This document shows, in pieces, positions 53,865-63,099 of a DNA stretch of 64,000 nucleotides. A model generated the notes under the pieces. That model ran no database searches, was not told where the DNA came from, and saw nothing but the letters and a program-made list of their open reading frames with translations. Position 1 is the stretch's first letter; every line of letters begins with the position of its first letter. Position numbers and translations under genes: made by a program. The DNA is from Platycnemis pennipes (taxonomy: Eukaryota; Arthropoda; Insecta; Odonata; Platycnemididae): the NCBI GenBank assembly GCA_933228895.1, contig OW121848.1, positions 154,334,688 through 154,398,687 of the forward strand, given 5' to 3'.

Positions 53865-54060
53865 TCGCATCGTTTTCTCGGCCACAAACGACCTCTCCTT
53901 ACCTAATGCAAGATATTCCACAGAGATCGGGTGATCCTTGATCCACAGAGATTCCACAGAGATTCTACAGAGATCCTTAACCGGGACTCGAACGCGGACC
54001 CCCTGATTTCCGGCCAGGTGTTCTACCAGTTGCGCTACCAAGGCATCCTCTTTCCCAGTG
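53865..54060 (-). mobile_element. tRNA-derived SINE (family S4) with 12-bp tandem repeats
   Basis: On the minus strand: GATGCCTTGGTAGCGCAACT (A box), GGCCGGAAATCAGGGGGTCC, GCGTTCGAGTCCCGG (B box), then three copies of a CTCTGTGGAATC-like 12-mer (plus-strand 53938-53975) and TGGAATATCTTGCATTAGG. The tRNA-like fold is plausible, but the 3' continuation and a second copy next door make it a SINE. Confidence 0.7.
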
Positions 54061-54084
54061 GAAATTCTAGAGGCTTTAAGGAGC

Positions 54085-54250
54085 TAGATGTTCAGGGGGA
54101 TGTAATCAGGGGGTCCGGGTTCGAGTCCCGGTCAAGGCGAATGATTTTTTCTCTGTGGAATATCTTGCATTCGTGCATCTCAGCGGGTAACTCCGTTAAA
54201 GTTTTTGCGGCTAGCTCGCGAGCTTTGAATTTGTTAGCTCTCCTTACCTG
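54085..54250 (+). mobile_element. SINE S4, second copy in opposite orientation
   Basis: TGTAATCAGGGGGTCCGGGT, TCGAGTCCCGGTCAAGG and CTCTGTGGAATATCTTGCAT match the neighbouring minus-strand copy, so the two lie head to head with only about 25 bp between them. The A-box half is lost. Confidence 0.65.
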
Positions 54251-54254
54251 TTGC

Positions 54255-54508
54255 CAGGCACGTAGCCAGGGGGGTGGTGGTGCTTCAGCCCCCCCCGAAA
54301 TGTTTTCCCAATAATTCTGTTGTTGTGATTTTAGCAGTGAACTTTACCAGTGAGAAGAGATAAGTGTGGGCACTGAAAAAGTGAATACCAAGCACGGAAA
54401 ATTAAGGGAAGAGATTTGTAACACGGCGACACCGAGTGGACAAGGCTGATTTGTTTCAAGTTACTCAAGACTTAGCCCCCCCGAAGCAAATTTCTGGCTA
54501 CGTGCCTG
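54255..54508. mobile_element. hAT-like MITE, 254 bp, perfect TIR and TSD
   Basis: The 15-bp TIR CAGGCACGTAGCCAG is perfect at both ends, and CCTGTTGC is duplicated exactly on both sides (54247-54254 and 54509-54516). Eight bases is the hAT duplication length. Runs of G on the left and C on the right (CAGGGGGG / GCCCCCCCG) extend the inverted symmetry. No coding frame. Confidence 0.85.
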
Positions 54509-54745
54509 CCTGTTGCATGCGTACCTTGGAAGCGTTTGGACGCCAGCATGCATCCAAATCATTAAAGTCAAGTTGCGACGTCCAGATAGTCATAGTTAGC
54601 CGGGAACCGACATGATGAGGTCATTTGCTCCGTTACGCACAAGGCTGGAAGTTACGTAGAGGTTAAAATCTTTGGGGGAGGGGAGGAAGGGTAAAGAGAG
54701 ACCCGGCGTCGGTATCAACCTGCTCTTTATATTTCACGTCCCGTC
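54509..54745 (-). mobile_element. SINE S1-related copy (3' part), second
   Basis: TTGCATGCGTACCTTGGAAG, CGTTTGGACGCCAGCATGC, GACGTCCAGATAGTCATAG, GAGGTCATTTGCTCCG and GACCCGGCGTCGGTATCAAC follow the same order as 52555-52790. The copy was split at its left by the hAT-like MITE at 54255-54508. Confidence 0.65.
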
Positions 54746-54754
54746 ACCCACCTG

Positions 54755-56012
54755 TGAAGGTACAACAATAAAGAAAGGAGTGAGACAAGGTTGTGCACTG
54801 TCTTCCCTAAATTTTTAGTTTACATCGAGAAAGTCATCAATAAAATCAAAGAGAAGTCTTCTGGAGTGAATATCCGCAGGGAAATAAATGAGCACGCTGC
54901 GATTCACTAGTGACATAGAAGTCAAAGCAGAGACAACGAGGGATTTGAAGAACATTCTAGTAACCATGGAAGTGACAGTGATCAGATATCAGCTGAAGAT
55001 CAATAAGAAGAACATAAATGTATTGGTATGCAGCAGGAGATAAGAGGCCAATACCAATAACTAAGCAAAACAAAATCTTGAGGAAGTGAATGAGCACTGT
55101 AACCTGGGCAACCGAGTAACCAGCGAAGAACGAAGCAAGAAAGAAATAGTGAATAGAATAGCCCAGGCGAAGAGGGCATTCTACCGAGATCTACCGAAGT
55201 AGATTCTTCAATCTACTTACAGCTGGGAATTCAAGCTTAAAAGTAAGGAAGCAATTCATTAGAAGTTACATCTGGAGCATGTTTCCATATGGTGGCGAGG
55301 TATGGACGATGACAGCGGGTATCGGGTTGGTGTGGTGGCTAGAGTACTGGCTTCCCATCCCGAGGGACCGGGTTCGATTCCCGGCAGTGGGTGATTTTTC
55401 AGTGGAAAACCGCTCCCCACTTGAGTGCCTAGTGGAGGGCATTTCATGTTCAGTACTCCGTCCGTCGGATGGGACGTTAAGCCGTGGTCCCCTTGGCGCC
55501 TTTCGTTAAGAGTAGGCTAATGCCGACGCCGGGTTTCTCTCCACCCTTCCTCCGTTCCCTGAACACTCCTACCATTACCCACCTATCCTAAAATGGTGTA
55601 AATGACCTCAGCTGTCGGACGCATCCCCTAAATAACCAACCAACGATGACAGCAGCATAGAAGACAAGGGTGGGGACATTCGTAATATGCCGAAGAATGC
55701 TGAAGATTAAATGAGTGAGTAACGAGGAAGTCCTAAGAAGAGGGGGTGAAAAGAGAAATCTTGTGAAAACCCTAAGAAGGAGATGGGACAACTTCATCAG
55801 CCATATCATGAGACATGAGCCTGATGAAGACAATCGTGGAAAAGAAGTGAATGGAAAGATTGGCTAAGGTAGACCTCGTACGAGATAAATAGAACAAGTG
55901 ATGAAGGATGCGAAAGAGAAGAATCATATCGATATGATGAGATTAGCCGATAGGAGAATCGATTGGAGGGCTGCGTCAAACCAATCTCAAGATTGTTGAC
56001 TGATGACGACGG
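54755..56012 (+). mobile_element. LINE-C reverse transcriptase to 3' end, split by a SINE
   Basis: Broken frames read IKKGVRQGCALSS (polymerase motif B region), IEKVINKIKEKSSGVNI, RFTSDIEVKAETTRDLKNIL, then INKKNINVLVCSRR, RSYIWSMFPYGGEVWTMTA and, after the SINE at 55317-55642, AAXKTRVGTFVICRRMLKI-like, EVLRRGGEKRNLVKTLRRRW, DNFISHIMRHEPDEDNRGK and RRIDWRAASNQSQDC. The catalytic FADD is replaced by FTSD, so the copy is inactive. Confidence 0.8.
55317..55642 (+). mobile_element. SINE S1, complete, inserted in LINE-C
   Basis: ACGATGACAGC flanks both sides exactly (55306-55316 and 55643-55653), and the LINE-C reading frame resumes after the second copy. Head: GGTTGGTGTGGTGGCTAGAG (A box) and GGACCGGGTTCGATTCCCGG (B box). 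Core: TCAGTACTCCGTCCGTCGG, GGGACGTTAAGCCGTGGTCC. Then a TTTCTCTCCACCC tract and a CAGCTGTCGGACGC end with ATAACCAACCA. It is 326 bp long and non-coding. Confidence 0.9.
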
Positions 56013-56029
56013 ACGAAGCAGTGAACTTG

Positions 56030-56110
56030 GAGTGATCTGTATACAGCTGAAAAATCTCTGCCAATGCCAGGATTTGAAACCGGACCCACGGGATGGGAGG
56101 TCAGTACATA
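56030..56110 (-). mobile_element. SINE S1 head fragment
   Basis: The complement reads CTGACCTCCCATCCCGTGGG, TCCGGTTTCAAATCCTGGCA and GAGATTTTTCAGCTG, matching the S1 head (anticodon arm, B box and GTGATTTTTCAG). Confidence 0.6.
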
Positions 56111-56111
56111 T

Positions 56112-56560
56112 TTCATTAAATATCTTGGAATAAGACTGACACATGATCTTTCCTGGGGTAAACACATACGTGAAACAATGGGTCAAGCGAATCGTAAACT
56201 GGGATTCGTCAAAAGAGTACTGGGTAAATGTGACGATCATGTACGAGAAATCAGCTACTTTTCCCTTGTAAACCCTCATTTGGAATATGATGTATGGGAT
56301 CCCTACTAAAACGGTCTAAATAACGAACTTGAACATGTGCAGCGAAGATCAGCAACATTTGTAAAGGGACGGTACGATAACTATATTAGCGTAACCAGTC
56401 TATTAAATGAATTAAATTGGGAATCATTGTCAGATCGCAGGTAGAAATTTAGACTTAATCTCTTAAACAAATTCCAAGACCATATTTTCAGTGATGATGT
56501 TAAAAATATTTTGCGGACCCCAACTTACTATGATAGACTGGACCATAATCACAAAATTAT
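56112..56560 (+). mobile_element. LINE-A coding fragment lacking its 3' end
   Basis: A frame at 56064-56309 contains YLGIRLTHDLSWGKHIRETM, GQANRKLGFVKRVLGKCDDH and VREISYFSLVNPHLEYDVWD. Later codons (RRSATFVKGRYDNYISVTSL, FQDHIFSDDVKNILRTPTYY) run to 56560, where a MITE begins. The rest of the LINE is absent beyond the MITE. Confidence 0.85.
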
Positions 56561-56967
56561 GGGATGGGTCGGTTCCACTTTTTTTCGGTTCCGGTTCGGT
56601 TCTTAACTTCGGTTCTCGGTTCCCATTCTCGGTTCCGGTTCTTAATTTACCACTTACTTTGCATTGCTCAATGGTAAGATAAGGTAGTAATAAATAATTA
56701 TTTTCAGAGACATACTGCTTCAAAAAGAATACTTCATTATATTTTTGTGTATAGTCATTTTAACAACTGAATTAGAATAATGCGCGACTTTGAAGCATCT
56801 AAGTACACTATTTCACCAGGTTTTAATGTGAAGCCTCCACTTTCGGAGTGTGAGTAGGTTTCAAACTGGTTTTCGCGCCAATTATTTCGGTACCGATTAT
56901 TTTTGGCCTCGGTTCCGGTTTTAAGCTCAAGAATCGGTGGAACCGAAGAACCGAACCGACCCATCCC
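56561..56967. mobile_element. TIR MITE rich in GGTTC repeats, 407 bp
   Basis: The ends GGGATGGGTCGGTTC and GAACCGACCCATCCC are perfect 15-bp inverted repeats. Both flanks have many GGTTCCGGTT/GGTTCTCGGTT repeats just inside. The end sequence is similar in style to the hAT-like element starting at 59452 (GAGATGGGTCGAATA). No clear duplication is seen at the borders. Confidence 0.75.
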
Positions 56968-57654
56968 TAAATAAAACCATTTGGATGAATTCTACGCCTT
57001 GCGGCAAGTGTTCAATCATTAGTCAGTCAATATTGTAAAGCCCTGAGCTTGTATCGCTCAAGTAAGTTGCATGATTCGCTGACGGCGAGCTTTTCTCTTC
57101 GACGGACTGAATGTGCGAATCTTTGGCGATCCGGCCCTCGGCTATCGTTGCCCGAGGCGCGCCCGGGATCGGCCCGCTCACTCGGGGGAATGCTGGGATA
57201 GCGGATGGGTCCAGAGTGAGGTGGGGGGGGGGGGGAGGGGGAGGAAGAACAAGGAAGAACCGGTTCCTTTTAAGACGCGGCGCCCTGCGCAAGATGAACG
57301 GGACTCCCCGCCTCGGGGCACGCCCTTCCGGAAGCAGCCGAGGCTAGCCGAAAGAAGAGCACCTCGGCGGAGAGAGACGACAAAATGCACGGACGACTCA
57401 CGATTGCAGTCACTGCGGCAGGATGACGGGCTAGCCGGATGGCTACGGCCACTTCCGGTTCATTCCTCCACAGATCGAGGTGGCCTAGAGGAGTTTTTCA
57501 TTTATATATTTACCAAATATTCAAAAACAGCCACAAATGGCCTTTTACATTGAATATGTAACAAATAAATATATTTATCAGCAAAAATAAAAGTGGCGAT
57601 GAACAAAAGATCAACTTGATAACATTAATTGTTTGATACAGGTGGTGTAGGAGA
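56968..57654. other. CpG-rich stretch at 57110-57480, unassigned
   Basis: It contains GGCGCGCCCGGGATCGGCCC and a poly-G tract (about 57222-57240). Long frames (146 codons plus, 89 minus) are arginine- and proline-rich, composition-driven, and without domains. A host promoter or 5' untranslated exon is possible. Confidence 0.3.
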
Positions 57655-57755
57655 GATGAGAGGTGGAGAGGTCAAGTGAGGGAAGATGTGGAAGTGAGAG
57701 AGTTGAAAAGTTTCGGGAACCGATAGAAAAGAGATCGCTGGGAGAGTGAATGATT
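57655..57755 (+). mobile_element. Short LINE C-terminal relic
   Basis: One frame reads RWRGQVREDVEVRELKSFG, NR, stop, KRDRWERVNDF. The pattern RW..Q(V)..D(L/V)......(A)RDR..W..(V) is common at LINE protein ends. The family is unknown. Confidence 0.4.
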
Positions 57756-58133
57756 TTTTCTCAGTACGCCCCAAGATTATTTCTAAAGATAATTTCGGTA
57801 GGTGTAGAAGATCACGGCTACGGGTTTTGCGGCCAGGAATGTGGAAGGAGAAAAGAGGGAGTGAAGGTCATTAGATCGGAAATCGCCGTTAATTGCTTTT
57901 AATGGAGGAAATTTAAATCTTGGATTGTTCGACGGGTTGACAAAGGGGATAATCCAAGTGAGGACATAATATCGCTTTGAGTTACGCAGGTGGGGAACAC
58001 GGTGGCGGACAATAGAGGTGAAGAATTTAAGGGGGCGCTCCACAAGTTTAAGATTGCTGGGACAGGCAGTTGCCCAAATTTATGAGCACTATGGGAATTA
58101 CGCAACCAGTAAAGATGGTTTTTAGCGCTAGAA

Positions 58134-58518
58134 CAGGGGTTCCCAAACTAGGGGGCGCGAAGACATGTCAGGGGGGCGTGAGCGCGAGACCAGTTAAAAA
58201 TAAAAATCTCTAAGTAAGTAAAATCCATACATTTCTTTAACACAAATTCTATGGTGTAGATTTTTAAAATCAACCTGGATGTTTAGAAAACTTAACAATC
58301 CACTTGTATAAAACCCTTTTACAGTAAAAATATATACCTTTTTGTCGATGTTTTTCTCTTAACAGTATTTCTTTAAATTGAAACTTTTGTTGTATTTTGT
58401 GATAGTGAAAACACATGTTTTGTTTTCAATGCAATACTTGTTTTTTTGTGAAGGGGGGCGTGGAAGGTTTCCATTTTAACAGGAGGGGGCGTAGTGGAAA
58501 AAAGTTTGGGAACCCCTG
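58134..58518. mobile_element. hAT (Charlie-like) MITE, 385 bp
   Basis: Ends CAGGGGTTCCCAAACT and AGTTTGGGAACCCCTG form a perfect 16-bp TIR, the classic hAT/Charlie-type terminus. The flanks CGCTAGAA (58126-58133) and CGCTAGAG (58519-58526) differ at one of 8 bases. The interior is AT-rich with G-rich ends (AGGGGGCG...) and no transposase. Confidence 0.9.
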
Positions 58519-58625
58519 CGCTAGAGGGTCTGTTATTTCGGTGAAACGGTAGAGAATTCCCACAACGGACATGGCTTTCGATTTAATTTGGAAAATTACG
58601 GGCAAGGGGCGTACTGAGAAGACTG

Positions 58626-58947
58626 GAAAGGGTTCTCGGGTATGTGAAATGGTCAGGGCACTGGCCTCTCCACTGGAGGGCTAGGGTTCGAATCCTGGTG
58701 GTAAAATATATTTTTCATTCGTATTCCGAGCCCTACTTGAGTTTTTTGCGGAGATCAATCGAGTGCAATACTCCGTCCGTCGGATGGGACACTAATACGT
58801 GGTTCCCTCGGCGTCTTTCGTCAACGTCTACTCCAGGTTTCTCTCCCCCCCTCCTCCTTTCCCTTCCATTCCCATCCTCATACCTTTCCTCCCGGTCAGA
58901 AGCGCCTCTTAGTTCAGATACAGACTTGAAAACACGGATGAGGCGAT
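58626..58947 (+). mobile_element. SINE S1, complete, variant 3' end
   Basis: Head AAATGGTCAGGGCACTGGCC, GGAGGGCTAGGGTTCGAATC; core AATACTCCGTCCGTCGGATG, GGACACTAATACGTGG; tail TCAGAAGCGCCTCTTAG...CAGACTTGAAAACACGG. It is flanked by AAGACTG (58619-58625 and 58948-58954). The tail differs from 55317-55642 but matches 38042-38285 and 59498-59575, indicating two 3'-end subfamilies. Confidence 0.8.
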
Positions 58948-59497
58948 AAGACTGTCTCGGAATTGCGTGGCATCTCATTGGACTGGGAAAAGAACCGGTG
59001 TGGAGTCGAGCCGAGGCTTGATCCGAGCCGATCATTGAGGTATGTTATGCCTCAGTGGAGCTCAGAGGCGCCGCTCTGGTGGGAGAGACAGCAATTGCAA
59101 GCTCTGCCGCCATGGAGAGAGAACGGGACTGGGAACGTGAAACTGAATCGGAGAGCAGTTGGAGCGTCCAAGAATTATCCAGAGTCCTCTGGATTGCCAT
59201 GTAATAACTAGTGATGGAGTAGTGTTGAGAGTGTCACCCAGAGGACTCTGACCCAGCACCTTCAGGGTTCGCGACGCACCGTAAAACAGCAAGTGCTTTC
59301 GTTAGCTATCCGTCGCTCGCAACGGGGTCGTTTACCATATTTTTCATTGCCGAATGTGATGGATGGTAAAATAAAAATGTCCACATATTTTCGTTCTTCG
59401 ATCCGTAACGTAGTTCTCGAGTTATAAGCAGCGAAAAACTTACGTTTTTAATAGAGATGGGTCGAATAGTAGATTTCTCGAATTCGAGGTCCCCATC

Positions 59498-59575
59498 CCT
59501 TCCATTCCTATCCTAATACCTTTCCTCCCAGTCTGAAGCGCCTATTAGTGCGTAAACAGACTTGAAAACACCCAT
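59498..59575 (+). mobile_element. SINE S1 tail fragment
   Basis: CCCTTCCATTCCTATCCTAA, CCTCCCAGTCTGAAGCGCC and CAGACTTGAAAACACCC match the variant S1 tail at 58860-58940. It interrupts the first left end of the hAT-like element. Confidence 0.75.
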
Positions 59576-60057
59576 GATGATCTCGAATTTGAATATTAAG
59601 TCATGACTCGAATATCTCGAATTTCGAATACCTCGAATACTAGACTTACAATTAATATGCTAAGCGAATGATAAGCGGAAAACTTATGTTTTTAATAGAG
59701 ATGGGTCGAATAGCATATTTCTCAAATTCGAATATTAAGTCATGACTCGAATATCTCGAATTTCGAATATCGCGAATTTCGAATACCTCGAATACTAGAC
59801 TTCTAATTGATATGCTAAATGTTATTACAATAATTAATTTGTTGCCTGCGGTAGTAAAAAGTTACAAATTGATTAATTTTTTTAAAAATCAATTCTGGTT
59901 TTAAGATGTCAAATATATAATAAAATGTTTTTCCTCCAATTATGGACTATTGAGTACATTAATTTTATAAGCCTTAATAAGTGAGCAGAAAGTGTTAATA
60001 CATCATGCTCTGTCCAGTCTTGAATTAATATGATGTAGTTCATCAACACGCCAAATA

Positions 60058-60792
60058 CAGTGAAGCCTCATTAGCACGTTTTAGTAGGAACCCACAGTTC
60101 TGTACGTGGTAACGAGGAAAACGGACCAAACAAGTTAGGATTTCTCGGGCAAGTTGAATATGTGTGTACTGCATACCTTCCAGGGGAACACTATGCTCCT
60201 TCAAGTTCGTTCATTCCGTAGAACCCTGTTCCTCAATTATTGTAACAAATTTTCATTTGCAATTGCTACGCCTCCCAAGAAAATACGTGCGAAACTTTAC
60301 GTTGGTGCGCACTCACTTATTAATTACGACGACAATGACCATGAGCATGTTGTGTGTGTACAGCCCACGCAAAAAGACTCAAGTTGAGCTTTCTGTATGA
60401 GAAATGGAAGAAGCGATATCCATATAGAGCATATCAGCGTGTAGATAATTCAGTTTTTCGTTTAATGCAGGTAACAGACATTTTTTAATGACTCGCAGTG
60501 AGGATGAAACATGACAAAAACATTTTTTTACCATATTATCCCTATTTTTGTACGCGTAAACAATCATTTTTACGCAAGATTTAAACCTTTCGCGAGATAT
60601 CCATCGTCAAATCAACCTATACGGCGATTATTTTCTTGAGACAAATTTGTTGTCTTCCTCTGAACGTGCTAAAGAGGTAACCAAAACGTGCTAACCTGTA
60701 TTATTTACATGAACTGCGACGCGGACCCGAGGAAACGCACGTGCTGACGAGGAAAACGTGCTATCAAGGAACGTCCTAAAGGGAGTTCACTG
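60058..60792. mobile_element. pogo/Tigger-like non-autonomous element, 735 bp
   Basis: It begins CAGTGAAGCCTCATTAGCAC and ends with the complement of CAGTGAACTCCCTTTAGGAC, with TA directly on each side (60056-60057 and 60793-60794). CAGT-type TIRs with a TA duplication are characteristic of the Tc1/mariner-pogo group. The motif AACGTGCTA/GAGGAAAACG recurs near both ends. No DDE transposase frame remains. It lies wholly inside the hAT-like element. Confidence 0.7.
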
Positions 60793-61135
60793 TATAGCGT
60801 AATTATCACAACTATTCGAGATCTCGAATATCGAATTTTTTCAGCATAAGTATTCGAAGTCTCGAATACTTACTAGTATTCGAGGTATTCGAGTATTCGC
60901 GGGTAGTATTCGCACATCTCCAGTTTTTAACCCTTTCGCTTGAGTGGGCGCGTGAAAGATTCGTACGTCATCCCTTCGTCCAATCAGAACTGAGACTGCG
61001 TAACCCCTTTGCCCAACCGCAATTAGCGACACAGCTTAATCTGCCAATGGAAGTGTGTGTTGGACGCCATTCGGGGTAATTCGAAAGACTTTGCATATTC
61101 GACTACATAGTAATTTGTGAAGAAGTACCTACATT

Positions 61136-61600
61136 ATGGGTCATTCCACATCAATTTGACCAGAAAATCGGCAAAATTAGGGTGAGCGATTTTGACCAAA
61201 CTTGGCAAAACGTCATCATTTGATAGTAAAATGAAAACCTCTAGGTCGTTATGCAAAACATTCAACCGTTTACCAGAAATTGCCACTTTGCAAAATTCGA
61301 ATTTTGCAAAAGTGAATACTCATTTTACGGTACATCTCCGAGGCCATTAAAGATATAGATGTGATAATAGGATTATTTTAAAGGTCCTAAATTTGAAAAC
61401 TATTATTTGAGACCAAATTTTAAAATATAAACAATTTTGTAAAGTTTATAACAATTTTAAATTTTGAAGTCGCTTTTTGACGATGTATCTATGTCCTCGA
61501 TTTTGCTAATTTTTTGTATGTTGTAGACAAAACTCTCCTCTACAAGTTACACAAGTTTGTTAGAGGTAATATTTTATTTATGAAAGAAAAATGTTTTTGA
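61136..61600. other. Possible DNA-transposon end, low confidence
   Basis: TATGGGTCATTCCACATCAA followed by TTTGACC resembles a widespread transposon terminus, but I find no matching inverted end in the next kilobase. The following AT-rich sequence contains GCAAAATTCGAATTTTGC, a short palindrome at about 61293. Confidence 0.25.
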
Positions 61601-63099
61601 GTGAAAGCTTCACGCCCTCCATCGGCCGCGGCGACAGTCTCACGGTCGACCGTACGGTATTCTGGCGTCTTCAGATTTCAGCACACTGTCTCTTTCACAT
61701 TTTTTTCACCAATTTCAACCGTATACATACTCTTAAATCCCAAATACCCGTGACATTCGCCATTTGTTTCCCGTAGATGTGACCACCAACCTAGAATTCA
61801 CGAGGGCCTACACCTCCTCCACACTTCATTTTCAAGGAGACGGAGACACTCATCCGGCACCGACCATCACGCTTTTATATTTTACTTTCAGGGCAAAGAA
61901 CGGGAAAAGCAGAGCACTACCTATCACAACTCTCGGAAATTTTGTTTCTCTTCGCACACGATAGATAGCCCTCCAAGGCCTAGCAACGCTCCTGTCATTC
62001 TTTACTTTTCCTTTCCTTCTCGTTAATTGACTCGCTCACCTCTTTGTAACTCTAATGTTTGTTATCATTTCCCCGACATTACTTCACACATATATACGAC
62101 GTTAGTCTTCGGAGTCAGTCAAAAAATAAATTATGCTAAGCGAAGCAATGGAATTAGTTTCGCATTTAATATTTAGATGTGTTGAAAATATTACTCATTT
62201 CTTTTTATTTATTAAAATAAAAAGCTGTCACATCTTAAAATACAATTCACATTCAAAAGTCTTAAGGTTTTATTTAAGAGTCTACGTGAACAGAATCAGG
62301 GGGTAAGCATCAAAAAATGCTGAAAGAATATTCTGCACCCTATTCATGCTCAATATGTGTTACCGCGGTAACGCGTCTTATCTATTCTCTTATCCAGCAC
62401 AATATGACTGTTGTAAATGATTACAATCATAATTAATGCTGCAAAAATCGAAAGGAAATCGTAAGAACAAATCGCTTTCGTCTCTGTTATTGCTGATGTC
62501 GTACTGCTGCGCTGGTAGATTGGATGGTGATGTGGTTGCCTCACTACAGCAGACCTATAATGTGAAAGTTGAATATATTCGTGAAAAATAATATTCCCCT
62601 CTATAATTTCTCATTGCGAATACACTCGCTTTTAACTTGATCTTCAAACACTTCTTGTTCTCTTCCAAACTATCCAAATCTGTACCACAAAAGTGATAAT
62701 TTGTTCCTTCGGATGCATGAGAACGGCTTTTCAGCACCGAGTCTTCCTTGGTTTGTGGGATAGCCGAACGGTAGGAAAGGATGCATTCCACGGCAGGGTC
62801 CTCCCGGAATCCTCTCACCAGCCTCTTCATTCCTCCTTCGTTTGCTCGTCGATAACTAATTCGTACTTCATACATTTCACGCTCAATTGGGTTCATTTTT
62901 AAAGTTCCGCATGTGTCTGAATTTGTTCCTTATAATTTGACTGTTGATTGGCACGTGTATGTAATCTCTTCAGCGTACATCCAAGTCCGTCACTTGAGTC
63001 TTTGAGCTGTGGTATGGAAATGCCTTTTAGCATCGACTCTGAAATATTGGATGAAATTGCTACATATTGTAGTAATTTACTACATCTATATCTACATAC
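61601..63099. other. Intergenic stretch; one hypothetical minus-strand frame
   Basis: The stretch is mostly AT-rich and featureless apart from the frame at 62555-62896. A short direct repeat (GAAATTGCTACATATTGTAG and GAAATTACTACATATTGTA) lies at 63053-63128. Confidence 0.3.
62555..62896 (-). CDS. Hypothetical 113-residue frame
   Basis: The frame opens with an ATG at 62896 and reads MNPIEREMYEVRISYRRANE, then MKRLVRGFREDPAVEC and LEENKKCLKIKLKASVF. Its composition is mixed and natural, with charged residues evenly spread, unlike the low-complexity frames elsewhere. No domain, signal peptide or membrane segment is visible. The end (YRGEYYFSRIYSTFTL) is AT-driven, so if there is an exon it may stop earlier. 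It could equally be chance or an eroded retroelement. Confidence 0.2.
   Translation of the reverse strand: MNPIEREMYEVRISYRRANEGGMKRLVRGFREDPAVECILSYRSAIPQTKEDSVLKSRSHASEGTNYHFCGTDLDSLEENKKCLKIKLKASVFAMRNYRGEYYFSRIYSTFTL

Larger units (their letters stand above)
59452..60922. mobile_element. hAT-like TTCGAAT-rich element with 8-bp TSD
   Basis: The left end TAGAGATGGGTCGAATA and right end (complement TGGAGATGTGCGAATA) are imperfect TIRs. GTTTTTAA is exactly duplicated (59444-59451 and 60923-60930). The left half is built of TCGAATATTCGAATTTCGAA-like motifs. A second left end, with the same flank AAACTTATGTTTTTAA, lies at 59696, so the flank and left end were tandemly duplicated. A SINE S1 tail lies at 59498-59575. 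Confidence 0.75.
59323..61076 (+). repeat. Repeat X, copy split by a nested hAT-like element
   Basis: The left part 59323-59451 (GGGGTCGTTTACCATATTTT, CTCGAGTTATAAGCAGCGAA) and the right part 60923-61076 (TTTTTAACCCTTTCGC, GAGTGGGCGCGTGAAAG, CGTCCAATCAGAACTGAG) are contiguous in the copy at 47945-48340. That second copy gives the pre-insertion state. Confidence 0.75.

Noticed and set aside
53950..54050. tRNA gene on the minus strand
   Set aside because: A and B boxes are present, but the head continues into a SINE body, a second copy lies next door, and the acceptor stem does not pair well.
55320..55392. tRNA gene on the plus strand
   Set aside because: It is the head of a complete SINE with its own target-site duplication, and the same head recurs elsewhere.
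57113..57553. 146-codon arginine/proline-rich plus-strand frame
   Set aside because: Composition-driven in a CpG-rich segment with a poly-G tract; competing frames exist on the other strand and no domain is visible.
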